A stretch of DNA of 64,000 nucleotides from Adiantum capillus-veneris (taxonomy: Eukaryota > Streptophyta > Polypodiopsida > Polypodiales > Pteridaceae). The notes under the pieces are model-generated. The model saw only the letters and a program-made list of their open reading frames with translations, was not told where the DNA came from and searched no databases. A program made the translations under genes and the position numbers. The DNA is taken from positions 130,106,920 through 130,170,919 of the forward strand of contig CM043964.1 of assembly GCA_014529385.2 (NCBI GenBank), given 5' to 3'. Below are positions 37,968 through 48,186 of this stretch, piece after piece (within the stretch, counting starts at the first letter, position 1; every line of letters starts with the position of its first letter).

Positions 37968-40900
37968 TCAATGCTGTGTAGTCCTTCGTAGTCGTGGGCG
38001 TCTGGATCTCCCCAACTCAATCGCTCGGTCGATCAGTGTGCCTCTAGTGTGAGGTGACGAGCTCTGCTGTGGTAGTAACTCCTCTGGGTGTCCAGTGGCA
38101 GCTCTAAAGAAATCTGTGATCTGTCTTTGAGACTGGCTAGCCTCTCCTCTCATCAGGCTCTCTCTGTGTTTGCGTAGCTCGAGCAAAAACAAACCCAAGC
38201 ATCTCTAATCCTCGTACCGCATGACTCTGGAGAATGGTCCAAAGCCCTCTCTGAACAAGCAATGGAAGCGGCCTCGTATCTCGTAGTAGACAGGGCAGTG
38301 GCATGTGTAGTGCAACTCTGTCTTAGGCTCGATGTCACACAGGGGGCATGTCCTGGCCTCTGCTGGTACTTCGCTGTATCTCCCAGTCTCGATCCGCAGC
38401 TGGTGTGAAGATGTGAGTATCTGGCCGATAGCACATCGTATCCCATGAGACAAGTGGGTGTCCATGTATCTGGGCCTCATCACAAAACCATCAACCGTAA
38501 GCTGGAGGAGATGCTCTCTGTAGAAAGCCATCTTCGTGCCCAGCTCGTGCGCTGGCGGTATCCATGTCCTCCTGGTGTCTAGCTGAGTCAAGTCCTGGCG
38601 GATGAGCCTGGTGATCTCGGACTGTGTAAGAGTCAGAGAGGGTGCATCCAGTGAGTATTGGAAGGGAGGCAATCTGTCTATGCTGAACCCATGCGCCTGA
38701 AACCATGATGTCATCTCCCCATACCAGCATGCTGTATTTCCCTGCATGGCTAACTGTCGAGAGGACTCAAGTGCAAGGCGGGCATATGTGTCTCTGGGAA
38801 GTTCCCACATGCGGTGTATGAAGGAGACAGACCTGGTGATCGCCTCAACCACTAGTGGGGGGGCAGCTAGCTCTGCTCGGACAATAGCACGTGGTACTGA
38901 AGCCTTGGCTCTAATGAGCCGCGAGATCATAGAGACCAGAGGCCTCTCCATGTCCCCCATCCATCACTGCGGCTTGTCCTCCCGTGATGATCCAATGAAG
39001 GTCCCCAAATCTCAGCTCCATAAAGCAATGATGAAGCCACCAGAGTGTCAAAGAGCCAGAGCTTCGTCCGAGGCTCCTGAAATTGAACCTGTGAACACAT
39101 CCTTTCCAATCTACCCAATGCTGCATGGGCTCTGGTCAGTCTAGTCTCTGCTGCCCTCCTCAATGAAAATGCTGGCCCACTAAAACCACTCCGAGGTAAG
39201 TGTACGCATCTGTATACTCCACTGTCTCCTGGCCGTATGTGAATACTGGCGCTGACCTCCTGATCCACTGTGGGGTGGTATTAAATGCCATGACCTTGGT
39301 TTTACCAAGGTTGACGGACAAACCACTTTCCTGAGCAAACCTATTCAAAGCATCCAAGTGATGTTGCATCCCCTCCGGAGAGTCGGAGATCAACACAATA
39401 TCATCAGCATATAACAATAGTGGAATCCATGTCCCTGCCAGCTGTGCACCTCTATCACCATCTCTCTCAATGTAGTCAGAAACCTCATCCACATACATAG
39501 CAAATAGAGTAGGAGAGAGCGGGCAGCCCTGCTTCACCCCAATAGTGGAGTGAATCGGTGTGGATAGACCCTCTGAGGTGCGTACCTGCCCCACTACTGA
39601 CTTGTATAATGCCATGACCCCCCAAATGAGCTCTGTGGGTACTCCCATCTGCTGTAATCTGCGCATCAATCTAGCTCTGGGCACTGTGTCAAATGCTTTG
39701 CGGAAATCCACAAAGCTACAATAGATCCGTCTCCCACACGATCTACCCTCCTCAATGATGGCTTTGAGTGTCGAGATATGGTCAAGAGTAGAAAAACCCA
39801 TCTTGAACCCTGCCTGCCCGGCTGCGCGTATCCCCTCCCTCTCTGCCCAGCTACTCAGCTGCTGCTCAAGAATAGATGCCTACAACCGTGCCAATGTGTG
39901 TCCAATCATGATAGTGCGATGATTCCCAGGCTCCATAGGGTCTCCCAACTTGAAGATAGGTACAATAGTAGATAGGCTCCAAGTATCAGGCAAGCCCTCA
40001 CACATGGCACGGTTAAACATCACTGCTAGAAGCTCTGCTAGTAGATCTCTGGCATGCGTGAAATATTCAGCCACTAAACCATCATGATCGTATGCTCTCC
40101 CAGTCCTCATCCTGTCAATGGCCTTCCTCACCATCTCCACTGTGAAAAAAGCACATGTGTGTGGGCATGGATCGGGAGGGTCAGGCTGCTCAAGAACTGT
40201 GTACAGAGATGATGCGTATTGGCCCCAATCCTCTGTAGAAGTGATGGCGGGGGGGGGGGGGGGGGAGTGCTCCTGAAAGAGCCGCCATGCCTCATTCTTG
40301 AGTCGTGACTCAAGAATAGCTGATATAGATCCTGCTCTAGGCGAGCCAAAAATGCCCTCTTCTTCTGCCGCACTAGGCATCGGAAGTCAATCTGTGACTG
40401 TCTGTGAGTGATGTCCCCCAAAAGCACCTCCCTCTGAAGTCTAGCTCTAGTGTCCCGGCATTCCTCATCATACCAATTGTTCTGGGGCATGCTCCCTGAG
40501 CGGCGTCTCTGCTTAGGCTGGGTATGTGGGTATGCCTCTGCTGCTGCATCATGTAGTGTCTGTGTCAATATAGTAGTAAGCTCCTCCAGAGGTTGCCTTG
40601 GCTCCTCTGTGCATAGGTGTCTATAGATCCCATCTATGTATACAGAGTCCGTCTCCTGTGTGAAGGTGTAGCGAGTAGGGGCTGCTGTCCTTAGCCTGTG
40701 TGCTACACCAAACTGAAAAGAGATGGTCAACGACACAACAGCATGATCCACTGCCACACCAACAGGTCTGGGTCCAACCGTGAGATCTTGGATACTAGAG
40801 ATGAGGCTCGGCTGTGCCATGACATAATCCACTGTGCTGGCTCCATGTCTGTGTGGAAAGCATGTAAAACCCCCCGAAGCGGGAAATCTCTGTTGGCCAT

Positions 40901-41433
40901 TCAAGATGGCCAATCCATGTGCAGTCCCCATGTCTATCAAGTGTCGTCCATACTCAGTGTGTTCTCCATCTTGTGATAGTCTGGAAAGGCTTGTCTCTGC
41001 AGCATCCAGCTCTCTCAGCATCTCCTCTGAAGTATCATAAAATACTGTCTGATGATGGGCAGTCCTAGCATTGAAATCCCCTAGAATGATGATGTCACCA
41101 TCTCTAGAGAACTCCCATATGTCATCATCCAAAATAGAGAAGGGGGACTGTCCTCTGGGTGGTGCATACACTGACGTGCTCGGGGGAAAGTAGCAAATAG
41201 CAATGTAAAGATATTTGCCTGTCTCTGCTCTCAATCTCCTCTTGATCCCCGCCCACTGTGCTCTAATCGTGTCTCCTGTCTACAAGCAGTCTCCCATCTA
41301 TATCCACTAATGTTAGGCATAGACTGCCCAGGGGCCTGATGTGTCTCAGAGTAGAAGACGATGTCTCTTCCCGTGAAACTATCCTCAGAGGCGCCCACAT
41401 CAAGTCGCATAGATCCATTACAATTCTAAGTGG
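37968..41433 (-). pseudogene. LINE A ORF2: endonuclease and reverse transcriptase
   Basis: The order from 41433 is an APE endonuclease, starting VAT-stop-NCNGSMRLD where LINE B has W, then CYFPPSTSVYA, ILGDFNARTAHHQ, FPHRHGASTVDYVM and AVDHAVVSLTI. RT follows with FRKAFDTVPRARLMRR, GVKQGCPLSPTLFAMYVDEV and YADDIVLISDSPEGM. The C-terminus carries the zinc motif CPLCDIEPKTELHYTCHC (CX2CX8HX4C). A G run near 40248-40266 coincides with a frameshift, stops replace Y near 39880 and Q near 38205, and further shifts lie near 38955 and 39175. ORF2 would nick the target and prime reverse transcription there. Confidence 0.88.
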
Positions 41434-41578
41434 CAACTTTGAGTGTGGTCCCATGGGTCTCGCACTGTCATGTGGAGCGCCGCTCTACAATCACAACACG
41501 GCCATCTTTGTAGAAGGTCGTCTTTCCCTTCTCCCTTGCCGCTTGAATCTTTGGCATTACCTCTCTCATATGCGCAAG

Positions 41579-42427
41579 CTATGTGAGAGTGAGGTCATTT
41601 CCAAGGAATATGCCCGTTTTCTTTAGTGTAGGACGCTTCTTCAAGAAGTCTTTCTTTGCCTCCATGGATGGGAAACGGATGATTAAAGCTCTCCCTTTTG
41701 AAGTCTCCCCATTGCCTTGTGTCTTCTTCCCCACCCTCCATGCCTTTGTATGAGTAGCCTCACTACCCATCATGCGGAGAAGTTCTTCAACTTTCCCTTC
41801 CACATCATCTCGGTCTTTTAGACCGGTTACTCTTATATGCAAAGCTCTAGTTTTCCTTTGCTGTTCTTCTTCTAGAGCCATGTTGATGATTATAGGAGTG
41901 GGGACAGATGAGGTTTCTTTCCCTTTCCCTTTCTTAGCGACTTCTATCCATTTCTCGGCCTCATCCGCCTTCTTTTGCGTCTTCGTGATCACATCCATCC
42001 ACGAAGACGTCTTTACCACCTTTTGTTTCTCCTCCTCTTTGATCATCCGTACCTGCTCCTTGATGACCTTGATTTCCTCTATTACCGAAGGTTGGAATTC
42101 CCCTTCCTCTAGTCCATTGCTTGCTCTATCAGCAAGTTCTCGCTTGAGAGCTGAAACCTCTTCTTTAAGTGCTTTGGAGTCCGCCTTAAGTACTTGTAGC
42201 TCTGTGTGCAGGTCCTCTTGCTCTTTCTTCCACTGTGCGCCTTCGTTGAGAAACATTTGAAGAAGGTTGGCCTTCTCTTTCCACCATCTCTCCATATCTG
42301 CTTTCCAGTCTTTCATCTCCCTCTCCATTTGTGTAATCCGCTTGTTTGTAAGCACAAAGGTTGCCTTCGGATGGGGCTTACACATTGGCGAAGCACTCAT
42401 GACCTCCATCAAAAACACAATCTGCAC
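41579..42427 (-). CDS. LINE A ORF1: coiled-coil nucleic-acid-binding protein
   Basis: An intact 282-aa frame. The N-terminus has a charged coiled coil (MEREMKDWKADMERWWKEKA through about residue 110, rich in E, K and L heptads). A linker with EEGEFQPSVIEEIKVIKEQV follows. The C-terminal part, ALHIRVTGLKDRDDVEGKVE ... RALIIRFPSMEAKKDFLKKR, has the layout of a LINE ORF1 RRM-like RNA-binding domain. It would coat the LINE RNA as a multimer. There is no CCHC knuckle. Start choice: ATG at 42427 or the in-frame ATG in MEVMSASPMC. Confidence 0.75.
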   Translation of the reverse strand: MQIVFLMEVMSASPMCKPHPKATFVLTNKRITQMEREMKDWKADMERWWKEKANLLQMFLNEGAQWKKEQEDLHTELQVLKADSKALKEEVSALKRELADRASNGLEEGEFQPSVIEEIKVIKEQVRMIKEEEKQKVVKTSSWMDVITKTQKKADEAEKWIEVAKKGKGKETSSVPTPIIINMALEEEQQRKTRALHIRVTGLKDRDDVEGKVEELLRMMGSEATHTKAWRVGKKTQGNGETSKGRALIIRFPSMEAKKDFLKKRPTLKKTGIFLGNDLTLT

Positions 42428-42489
42428 TTCTGCCAGGCCAAGCCACTATGTCCACATCACACATACATCCCTGTCCCGCATAATGTATA

Positions 42490-43745
42490 TGTCACCAGCC
42501 AGTGGCAATTCCATTTTTGTTTATTTCTCTTTCTTTGGGGAATTTCGTTTGTTTTACCTTTTGGAAACACCCCTCTGGAAATCTAACTGCCCTGCATTGC
42601 ATAGCGAGTGTGGACGGCAAAATGTCTTCGCGTCATTACGTGCAGTTTGACATGGGGATCATTTTCTTACTCTGTGGCCAAGTCAACAGAGGCTGCAGGT
42701 GAGATATTTTTAGACCCGAGGGTCTAAAGCGGGAAAATGCAAAAATGAGTAACACTTGGCACTCTGAGGCAAGTTTACTACTTAAAGAGAAGGCAAAAAC
42801 GTGATTTTTCAGCTGTGAGCTCCTTTTTGAGTGCTGTCACAGGTGGGAGAGCTTCAATGGAGTGCTGGCTTACCCTCTATGTACAGTGAGGTGCAGGATG
42901 TCATGACCTGCACACCTCTCACTGCTCTCTCTCTCCCCTATTCTTTATGGTTATGCCCCTCTAGTGGGCTCATCAGATTGACCAATGTACAATTGTGTGG
43001 GTTCATGCGCTATTGCCGAGGCAAGAGCCTCTTGCACAGGTAGTGGATTAGCTAGCGGCTAATCCCCCGCAGGTACATGTGAATTCGGAGAGGTTTCACG
43101 CCCGAAATCTTGTCTGATTCAAAAGGCAAGTAGCCCTACAGGTGCGGGAGCTCGAGGTCTTGCTACAGATGCGACCGGCACGCGAAAGAGAGCCCAAAAC
43201 AAGGAATTACAGCCTGTTGTGTATTTTTGCAGGTTTAGGGTTTTGGCCCTAAACAGACCCTAATACCCCCAGGAGGTTCGGGGATGCAAGTGGACGGCTG
43301 TACAAGTGATCTGGCGCATTTTCGGGGCAGAAAACAGAGAATTCAGTGTGCTGCAGATTCTCGCCAGGTTTTGCAAAGTGTCCGTATGCATCGGGAAAGT
43401 CATCTAATGCGTGGGGATACTGACCGTGAAGGGTCCTAGTACAGTTATGTTGTCGAAATCGGGCCAGAACAGAAGAAATTCAACCCAGATTGTGCGGGGC
43501 AGCTTGTAGGGAACCACAACTTTTATTCCCTCTTTCAAAGAATAAAGAAATACCGAAATGGGCGCCTATTTAGGGGCCAATCTAGTGTCTGACTCGCATA
43601 CAGATGCATTCTAGCATCTGTATCCCATTCCCCTCTCTTGTGTCATTATAGGACAGGTAGAATAGACGACTAATAATGGGTGAAAGCTAAATCAAGGTTT
43701 GAAGTAAAGTCTACCGTCCTTTTTGAAGTTAACAGGCCGGTTACA
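42490..43745 (+). repeat. 5' LTR of the gypsy element (1256 bp)
   Basis: Matches the 3' LTR nearly base for base, apart from lacking a ~216-bp block after 'cattgcatag.gagtgtgg' (present at about 46241-46457). Short TGG/GG homology at the borders suggests a deletion in this copy. Confidence 0.9.
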
Positions 43746-43764
43746 TGGTTCCATCGACAGGATT
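43746..43764 (+). other. Primer-binding site of the gypsy element, non-Met type
   Basis: TGGTTCCATCGACAGGATT starts directly after the LTR. The TGG start is as expected for a tRNA 3' CCA end, but the rest differs from the initiator-Met site used by the copia elements here. I cannot name the tRNA. Confidence 0.6.
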
Positions 43765-43857
43765 AAATCACTTTTTCCTCAAAAAGTGAGCCTTGGTCAG
43801 TTTGGGTTAAAGACACAGAGAGAGTTTGGGATGACCTTGAAAACACAGAGAGTTTGA

Positions 43858-44724
43858 AAGTAGATCGAGTGGATTTACAGGTGAGAAAGGCTACGAAAGT
43901 CTTTCTTTGGATACAGGTGAGAAAGGCTACGAGTCTTTCTTTGGATTTACAGGTGAGAAAGGCTACGAGAGTCTTTCTTTGGATACAGGTGAGAAAGGCT
44001 ACGAGTCTTTCTTTGGATACAGGATGGATGGCAACAAGGAAGAGGGTTCCTCTTCAGAGGATAGACAGCCTATTCCAACTGCACATGAAATTGGCGTGAG
44101 TTCAGGCCAAGCAGAGAAAGCTTTGCAGGTTGTTACTGCTGTGACCATGTTCAAGCAATTGATGGAGAATCCAAGATTTATGGAGTTCATACAATCTTCA
44201 TGAATAGCACATCAAGTTCAAGGCAGTTTTGGCATGCCAGGAACAGTGTTTAGGGGTATGCAAGGCATGGTGCCCAACCCCATGTATGCAAACATTGGTT
44301 TGCACCCAGGATTTCAGGGCACACAAGGTCAGTTTGGGGTGTCACAAGGCAACTTGGGTATGGCTGGTTTTTCAATCCCATCAGTGAATATGACACCTGG
44401 ACATCAACATGTTACTGGCAAGGGAGTACAGATGGCTCCCACAAGTGTACCCATTATGCAAACTGTCTCTTTTGATAATTTGGAGTCAATGGATAAGCTA
44501 AAGCCATACAAAGAAGATGATCAGTGAGTCCATTGACACATTCAATGGCTTTGATGAGAGGACAAAGGTTCTCTTTCCTCAAACAGTTTGACAAAGCATT
44601 TGTTGGAAGGAGCATTTAAAGTCAGGAAAGCTGCCACTTTTCTGGAAAAAAATGCAAGTCAGTGGTGGAATACACTGTTGTTACAAGGAGAGACTCCTTC
44701 CACTTGGAATGATTTCATACAGGT
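43858..44724 (+). pseudogene. gag: Gypsy gag with TGEKGYES repeats
   Basis: The frame from about 43858 holds four copies of a 36-bp unit encoding TGEKGYES followed by LSLD or FFGF/Y. It continues MDGNKEEGSSSEDRQPIPTA and EKALQVVTAVTMFKQLMENP, with a TGA at about 44201. After the stop, a Gly/Met/Gln-rich stretch (FRGMQGMVPNPMYANIGLHP) leads, through frame breaks near 44530-44620, to RKAATFLEKNASQWWNTLLL. That last part has the WW signature of the retrotransposon gag family, and the reading ends at PSTWNDFIQ where the LTR fragment begins. Gag would form the particle. Confidence 0.75.
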
Positions 44725-45170
44725 ACCGAATTAGCTAAAGGCTAATTCAAAACAGGTACAGGATGATTTAACAAGATTTCTTGCGAGAAATCTCGTGTAA
44801 ATCAAAGGGCAAGTAGTCCTACTGATGCAGAAGATCAAAGACTACGAATTGGTGCGATTGGCACGCCAAACTGAGCCCGAAAGAAGAAAATACAGCTTGC
44901 TGTATTTTTTTGCAGATTTAGGGTTTTGATCCTATTTGATGCCTTTTTGTCCCAAGAGCTTCGGGGAAGCTAGAGGAGAGTAATACAAGTGATCTAGAGC
45001 ATTTTAGGAGCTAAAAACAGAGAATTCAGCGTGCTGAATTTCCAAGACAGGTTTGCAAAAGTGCTCTATTATGCGTGGATAATCACTTGGATATGTGGAT
45101 TTTTCGTTGTGAAGGTTTCTACTACAGTTATGTTGCCAAAATTGGGTCAAAAAGAGAATTCTCAGCCCAA
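44725..45170 (+). repeat. Diverged LTR fragment occupying the pol position
   Basis: Collinear with 43036-43500 of the 5' LTR: 'attagctaa.ggctaat', 'aaaggcaagtag.cctac', 'tttagggttttg.tccta', 'acaagtgatct.g.gcattt' and 'acagttatgttg.c.aaat' all recur in order, at roughly 75-80% identity by eye. It is far more diverged than the element's own two LTRs, so it came from a related element, not from this pair. Confidence 0.85.
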
Positions 45171-45280
45171 TAAAAGTGACAGCATAAGGGTAGATCACAG
45201 GTTAATCTCCAAAGATCAAGATGAAGAGCAGAGAAAGATTGTTTTCGATGCTCAGTATGCAAATCAGTGATATTGCATAA

Positions 45281-45585
45281 AGGCTGAAATTGCCTGAGAG
45301 TTGGAAGATTCACAATGCGTTTCACGTGAGTCTTCTCAGACCCTATGTGGGTGATGTGCCAAAAGATATGCCAGCTGAAGATCAGCCGGAAGTCGAGGAA
45401 CTAGACGAGATCTTGGTCTCGGAACAGATTTTGGCACATAAAGAAAGAAAAGAAAAGGCAAGGTTACAAGGTGCTGTTTGGTAAAGTTCAAAAGCTATTC
45501 ACCTCTGGATGTCAAGTGGATGGAAAAAAGTGAACTTGCAGAGTCACTAACAGTATGGGAACTTAAAACCTTGGTTTGCAACCTA
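45281..45585 (+). pseudogene. pol: Gypsy integrase C-terminus with chromodomain-like end
   Basis: LPESWKIHNAFHVSLLRPYV (about 45287-45345) is the conserved gypsy integrase C-terminal motif. It is followed by an acidic linker, ILVSEQILAHKERKEKARLQ, and after a frameshift VKFKSYSPLDVKWMEKSELA, which resembles the chromodomain-like end of chromovirus integrases (known members guide insertion to marked chromatin). All upstream catalytic integrase sequence is absent. Confidence 0.8.
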
Positions 45586-46104
45586 CCTTGACCCCTTGAG
45601 ATTCAGAGCTACATGGATTGTCAGTGTGACAATGGCTTCTGAAAGAAATGATGTACATGTTACTTACAATGAGCTCAAATGAAGTGCATGTTACATGAAC
45701 GTTAGAGCTGTACAGATTGTCAGTTTGGCAATTGCTCTTATGGAATGTCCAAAAGCTTGGTTAGTGCTATAGAAGTGAGTATTTCTTGTCAGTTTGTCAA
45801 GGATACAGTAATTGCTTCTATTAAAGGGTACATGTGTAACCGCATTCTTAAACTGTCGGTTTGGGTATGCTCGAAAGTGTTACTGGATCCAACGTGTACT
45901 AAAAGACAGTGGCAAAATGCATCGCTACCATTTTGTCATTGGAAAGTTAATGACTCAAAGCAATGGCAGAGTGTGACGCTTCCACTATGTCATTGGGACA
46001 AGGTTCACACGCAGGCAATACATGTGTCGACAGGTGTTGAATACACCCGAGTGTTGATTGTAAGCATGTACGACATAGGTGCAAACGAGGACGTTTGAGA
46101 TTTC
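45586..46104. other. Gypsy 3' internal spacer, no gene
   Basis: Between the integrase remnant and the polypurine tract. Several 'gctacatggattgtcagtgtgac' and 'gtacagattgtcagtttggc'-like short repeats occur. No coding similarity. Confidence 0.5.
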
Positions 46105-46116
46105 AAGAGGGGGGTA
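46105..46116 (+). other. Polypurine tract of the gypsy element
   Basis: AAGAGGGGGGTA directly before TGTCACCAGC, the start of the 3' LTR. Confidence 0.85.
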
Positions 46117-47592
46117 TGTCACCAGCCAGTGGCAATTCCATTTTTGTTTATTTCTCTTTCTTTGGGAAATTTCGTTTGTTTTACCTTTTGGAAACACCTC
46201 TCTGGAAATCTAACTGCCCTGCATTGCATAGCCAGTGTGGAACTGTTCAGAGAGAGTCCAGGCTTGAGGGCTAAAGAGCACTAAGGTTGGACAAGGACTA
46301 TGGTTAGCCAAAGTGGGGTCATTGGCCAGCCAAAGAGGAATCCTTTGCTACATAGGCTACATTTCAGTTCTGGGTGTGGCTGCAGTGTACAAAGAGGGTC
46401 AGATGACCTAGAAGAATGTAATGGCAGAAACTCCTAAATTTTAGGGACTGCTATTTTTGGACGGCAAAATGTCTTCGTGTCATTACGTGCAGTTTGACAT
46501 GGGGATCATTTTCTTACTCTGTGGCCAAGTCAACAGAGGCTGCAGGTGAGATATTTTTAGACCCGAGGGTCTAAAGCGGGAAAATGCACAAATGAGTGAC
46601 ACTTGGTACTCTGAGGCAAGTTTACTACTTAAAGAGAAGGCAAAAACGTGATTTTTCAGCTGTGAGCTCGTTTTTGAGTGCTGTCACAGGTGGGAGAGCT
46701 TCAATGGAGTGCTGGCTTACCCTCTATGTACAGTGAGGTGTAAGATGTCATGACCTGCACACCTCTCACTGCTCTCTCTCTTCCCTATTCTTTATGGTTA
46801 TGCCTCTCTAGTGGGCTCATCAGATTGACCAATGTACAGTTGTGTGGGTTCATGCGTGATTGTCGAGGCAAGAGCCTCTTGCACAGGTACTGGATTAGCT
46901 AGCGGCTAATCCCCCGCAGGTACAGGTGAATTCGGAGAGGTTTCACGCCCGAAATCTTGTCTGATTCAAAAGGCAAGTAGCCCTACAGGTGCGGGAGCTC
47001 GAGGTCTTGCTACAGATGCGACCGGCACGCGAAACGGAGCCCAAAACAGGGAATTACAGCCTGCTGTGTATTTTTGCAGGTTTAGGGTTTTGGCCCTAAA
47101 TGGACCCTAATACCCCCAGGAGGTTCGGGGACGCAAGGGGACGGCTGTACAAGTGATCTGGCGCATTTTTGGGGCAGAAAACAGAGAATTCAGTGTGCTG
47201 CAGATTCTCGCCAGGTTTTGCAAAGTGTTCGTATGCGTCGGGAAAGTCATCTAATGCGTGGGGATACTGACCGTGAAGGGTCCTAGTACAGTTATGCTAC
47301 CGAAATCGGGCTAGAACAAAAGAAATTCAGCCCAGATTGTGCGGGGCACCTTGTAGGAAACCACAACTTTTATTCCCTCTTTTAAAGAATAAAGAAATAC
47401 CGAAAGGGGCGCCTATTTAGGGGCCAATCTAGTGTTTGACTCGCATACAGATGCAAGAATGCATCTGTATCCCATTCCCCTCTCTTGTGTCATTATAGCA
47501 TAGGTAGAATAGACGACTAATAATGGGTGAAAGCTAAATCAAGGTTTGAAGTAAAGTCTACCGTCCTTTTTGAAGTTAACAGGCCAGTTACA
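46117..47592 (+). repeat. 3' LTR of the gypsy element (1476 bp)
   Basis: Full-length copy including the block at about 46241-46457 that the 5' LTR lacks. Ends CCAGTTACA before the GTATA target duplication. Confidence 0.9.
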
Positions 47593-47597
47593 GTATA

Positions 47598-48032
47598 CAT
47601 ATGTTTTCTATAAATCAATCATACATTCTTGACATTTGCTTTTCTGATTTTCTGCTAGTTTTTGTCAGAGCTGTTCTGTGTTTGTAAATCTGCAGGTCTT
47701 AGCAATTTTTGCCCAAAAAAATCCTTGCAATTTCTGCCTTTTGTAAACTTGCAGGTCCTTGCAATTACTTTCAAAAATCTCCAAACTGAAATTTTTGGGA
47801 ATTTCCTGTTTTTTGTTTTCCCTGTAATTCTGATTTTCTGCGTGTGGGGGGAGGTAATTTCTGACGGACAAACACTGTACCTGTTGGGGGGTGGGTGTGG
47901 CGGGGCTGGCTGTGCGAGAGGGTGTTGGGGGTGAACAAGGCAGCGTGGGCAATGCAGGCAGCAGCAGCACGCTTCAGCGGCAGCAGCAGCGTGAGCAGTG
48001 AAGCAGGCAGCAGTGCGTCAACAGACTTCAGC
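47598..48032 (-). other. LINE A 5' UTR beyond the gypsy insertion
   Basis: Continues the sequence interrupted at 42489. It has a T-rich portion with repeated 'cttgcaatt.ctg.ctttt.taaacttgcaggtc' phrases, then (GCA)n-like 'gcaggcagcagcagcacg'. It stops exactly at the (GA)n that precedes LINE B's tail. Together with 42428-42489 this makes a UTR of about 500 bp, similar to LINE B's. Confidence 0.6.
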
Positions 48033-48041
48033 GAGAGAGAG
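48033..48041. repeat. (GA)n between LINE A 5' end and LINE B 3' tail
   Basis: A short GA run separates the two elements. Confidence 0.75.
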
Positions 48042-48186
48042 AAATGAAATGAAATGTTATATTAACGTCTTCAAAAGGCCAAAGTGACCTATGAGACCAG
48101 AAAGTTACAATGCGGTGTATCTGATACAAAGTCAGATTAACAAAATAAATTAAACTAGGATAACAAAATATAAATACTGCGGGATC

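Larger units (their letters stand above)
42490..47592 (+). mobile_element. Ty3/gypsy element with pol mostly replaced, nested in LINE A
   Basis: The LTRs 42490-43745 and 46117-47592 both start TGTCACCAGCCAGTGGCAAT and end in GTTACA. The target duplication GTATA is at 42485-42489 and 47593-47597. The internal order is primer-binding site, gag, a fragment of a related LTR, integrase C-terminus with chromodomain-like end, and polypurine tract. Protease, RT, RNase H and the integrase core are gone. The element is non-autonomous. Confidence 0.92.
37639..48032 (-). mobile_element. LINE A, near full-length, split by a gypsy element
   Basis: Minus-strand non-LTR retrotransposon. It has a 5' UTR, ORF1 (42427-41579), ORF2 with endonuclease and RT, a 3' UTR ending CCTTTTGAAGACGTTAATAT, and an (ATTTC)n-type tail at 37639-37660. 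The gypsy element 42490-47592 interrupts the 5' UTR. Without it the element is about 5.28 kb, close to LINE B without its hAT insertion (about 5.17 kb), so both are probably full length. Both ends abut (GA)n: 37627-37638 and 48033-48041. Confidence 0.85.

Noticed and set aside
41772-42260. 162-aa plus-strand frame
   Set aside because: Antisense to the LINE A ORF1 coiled coil; Ser-rich as expected from the complement of Glu/Lys codons.
43876-44022. TGEKGYES repeats as C2H2 zinc-finger linkers
   Set aside because: There are no paired cysteines and histidines around the repeats. They lie in gypsy gag.
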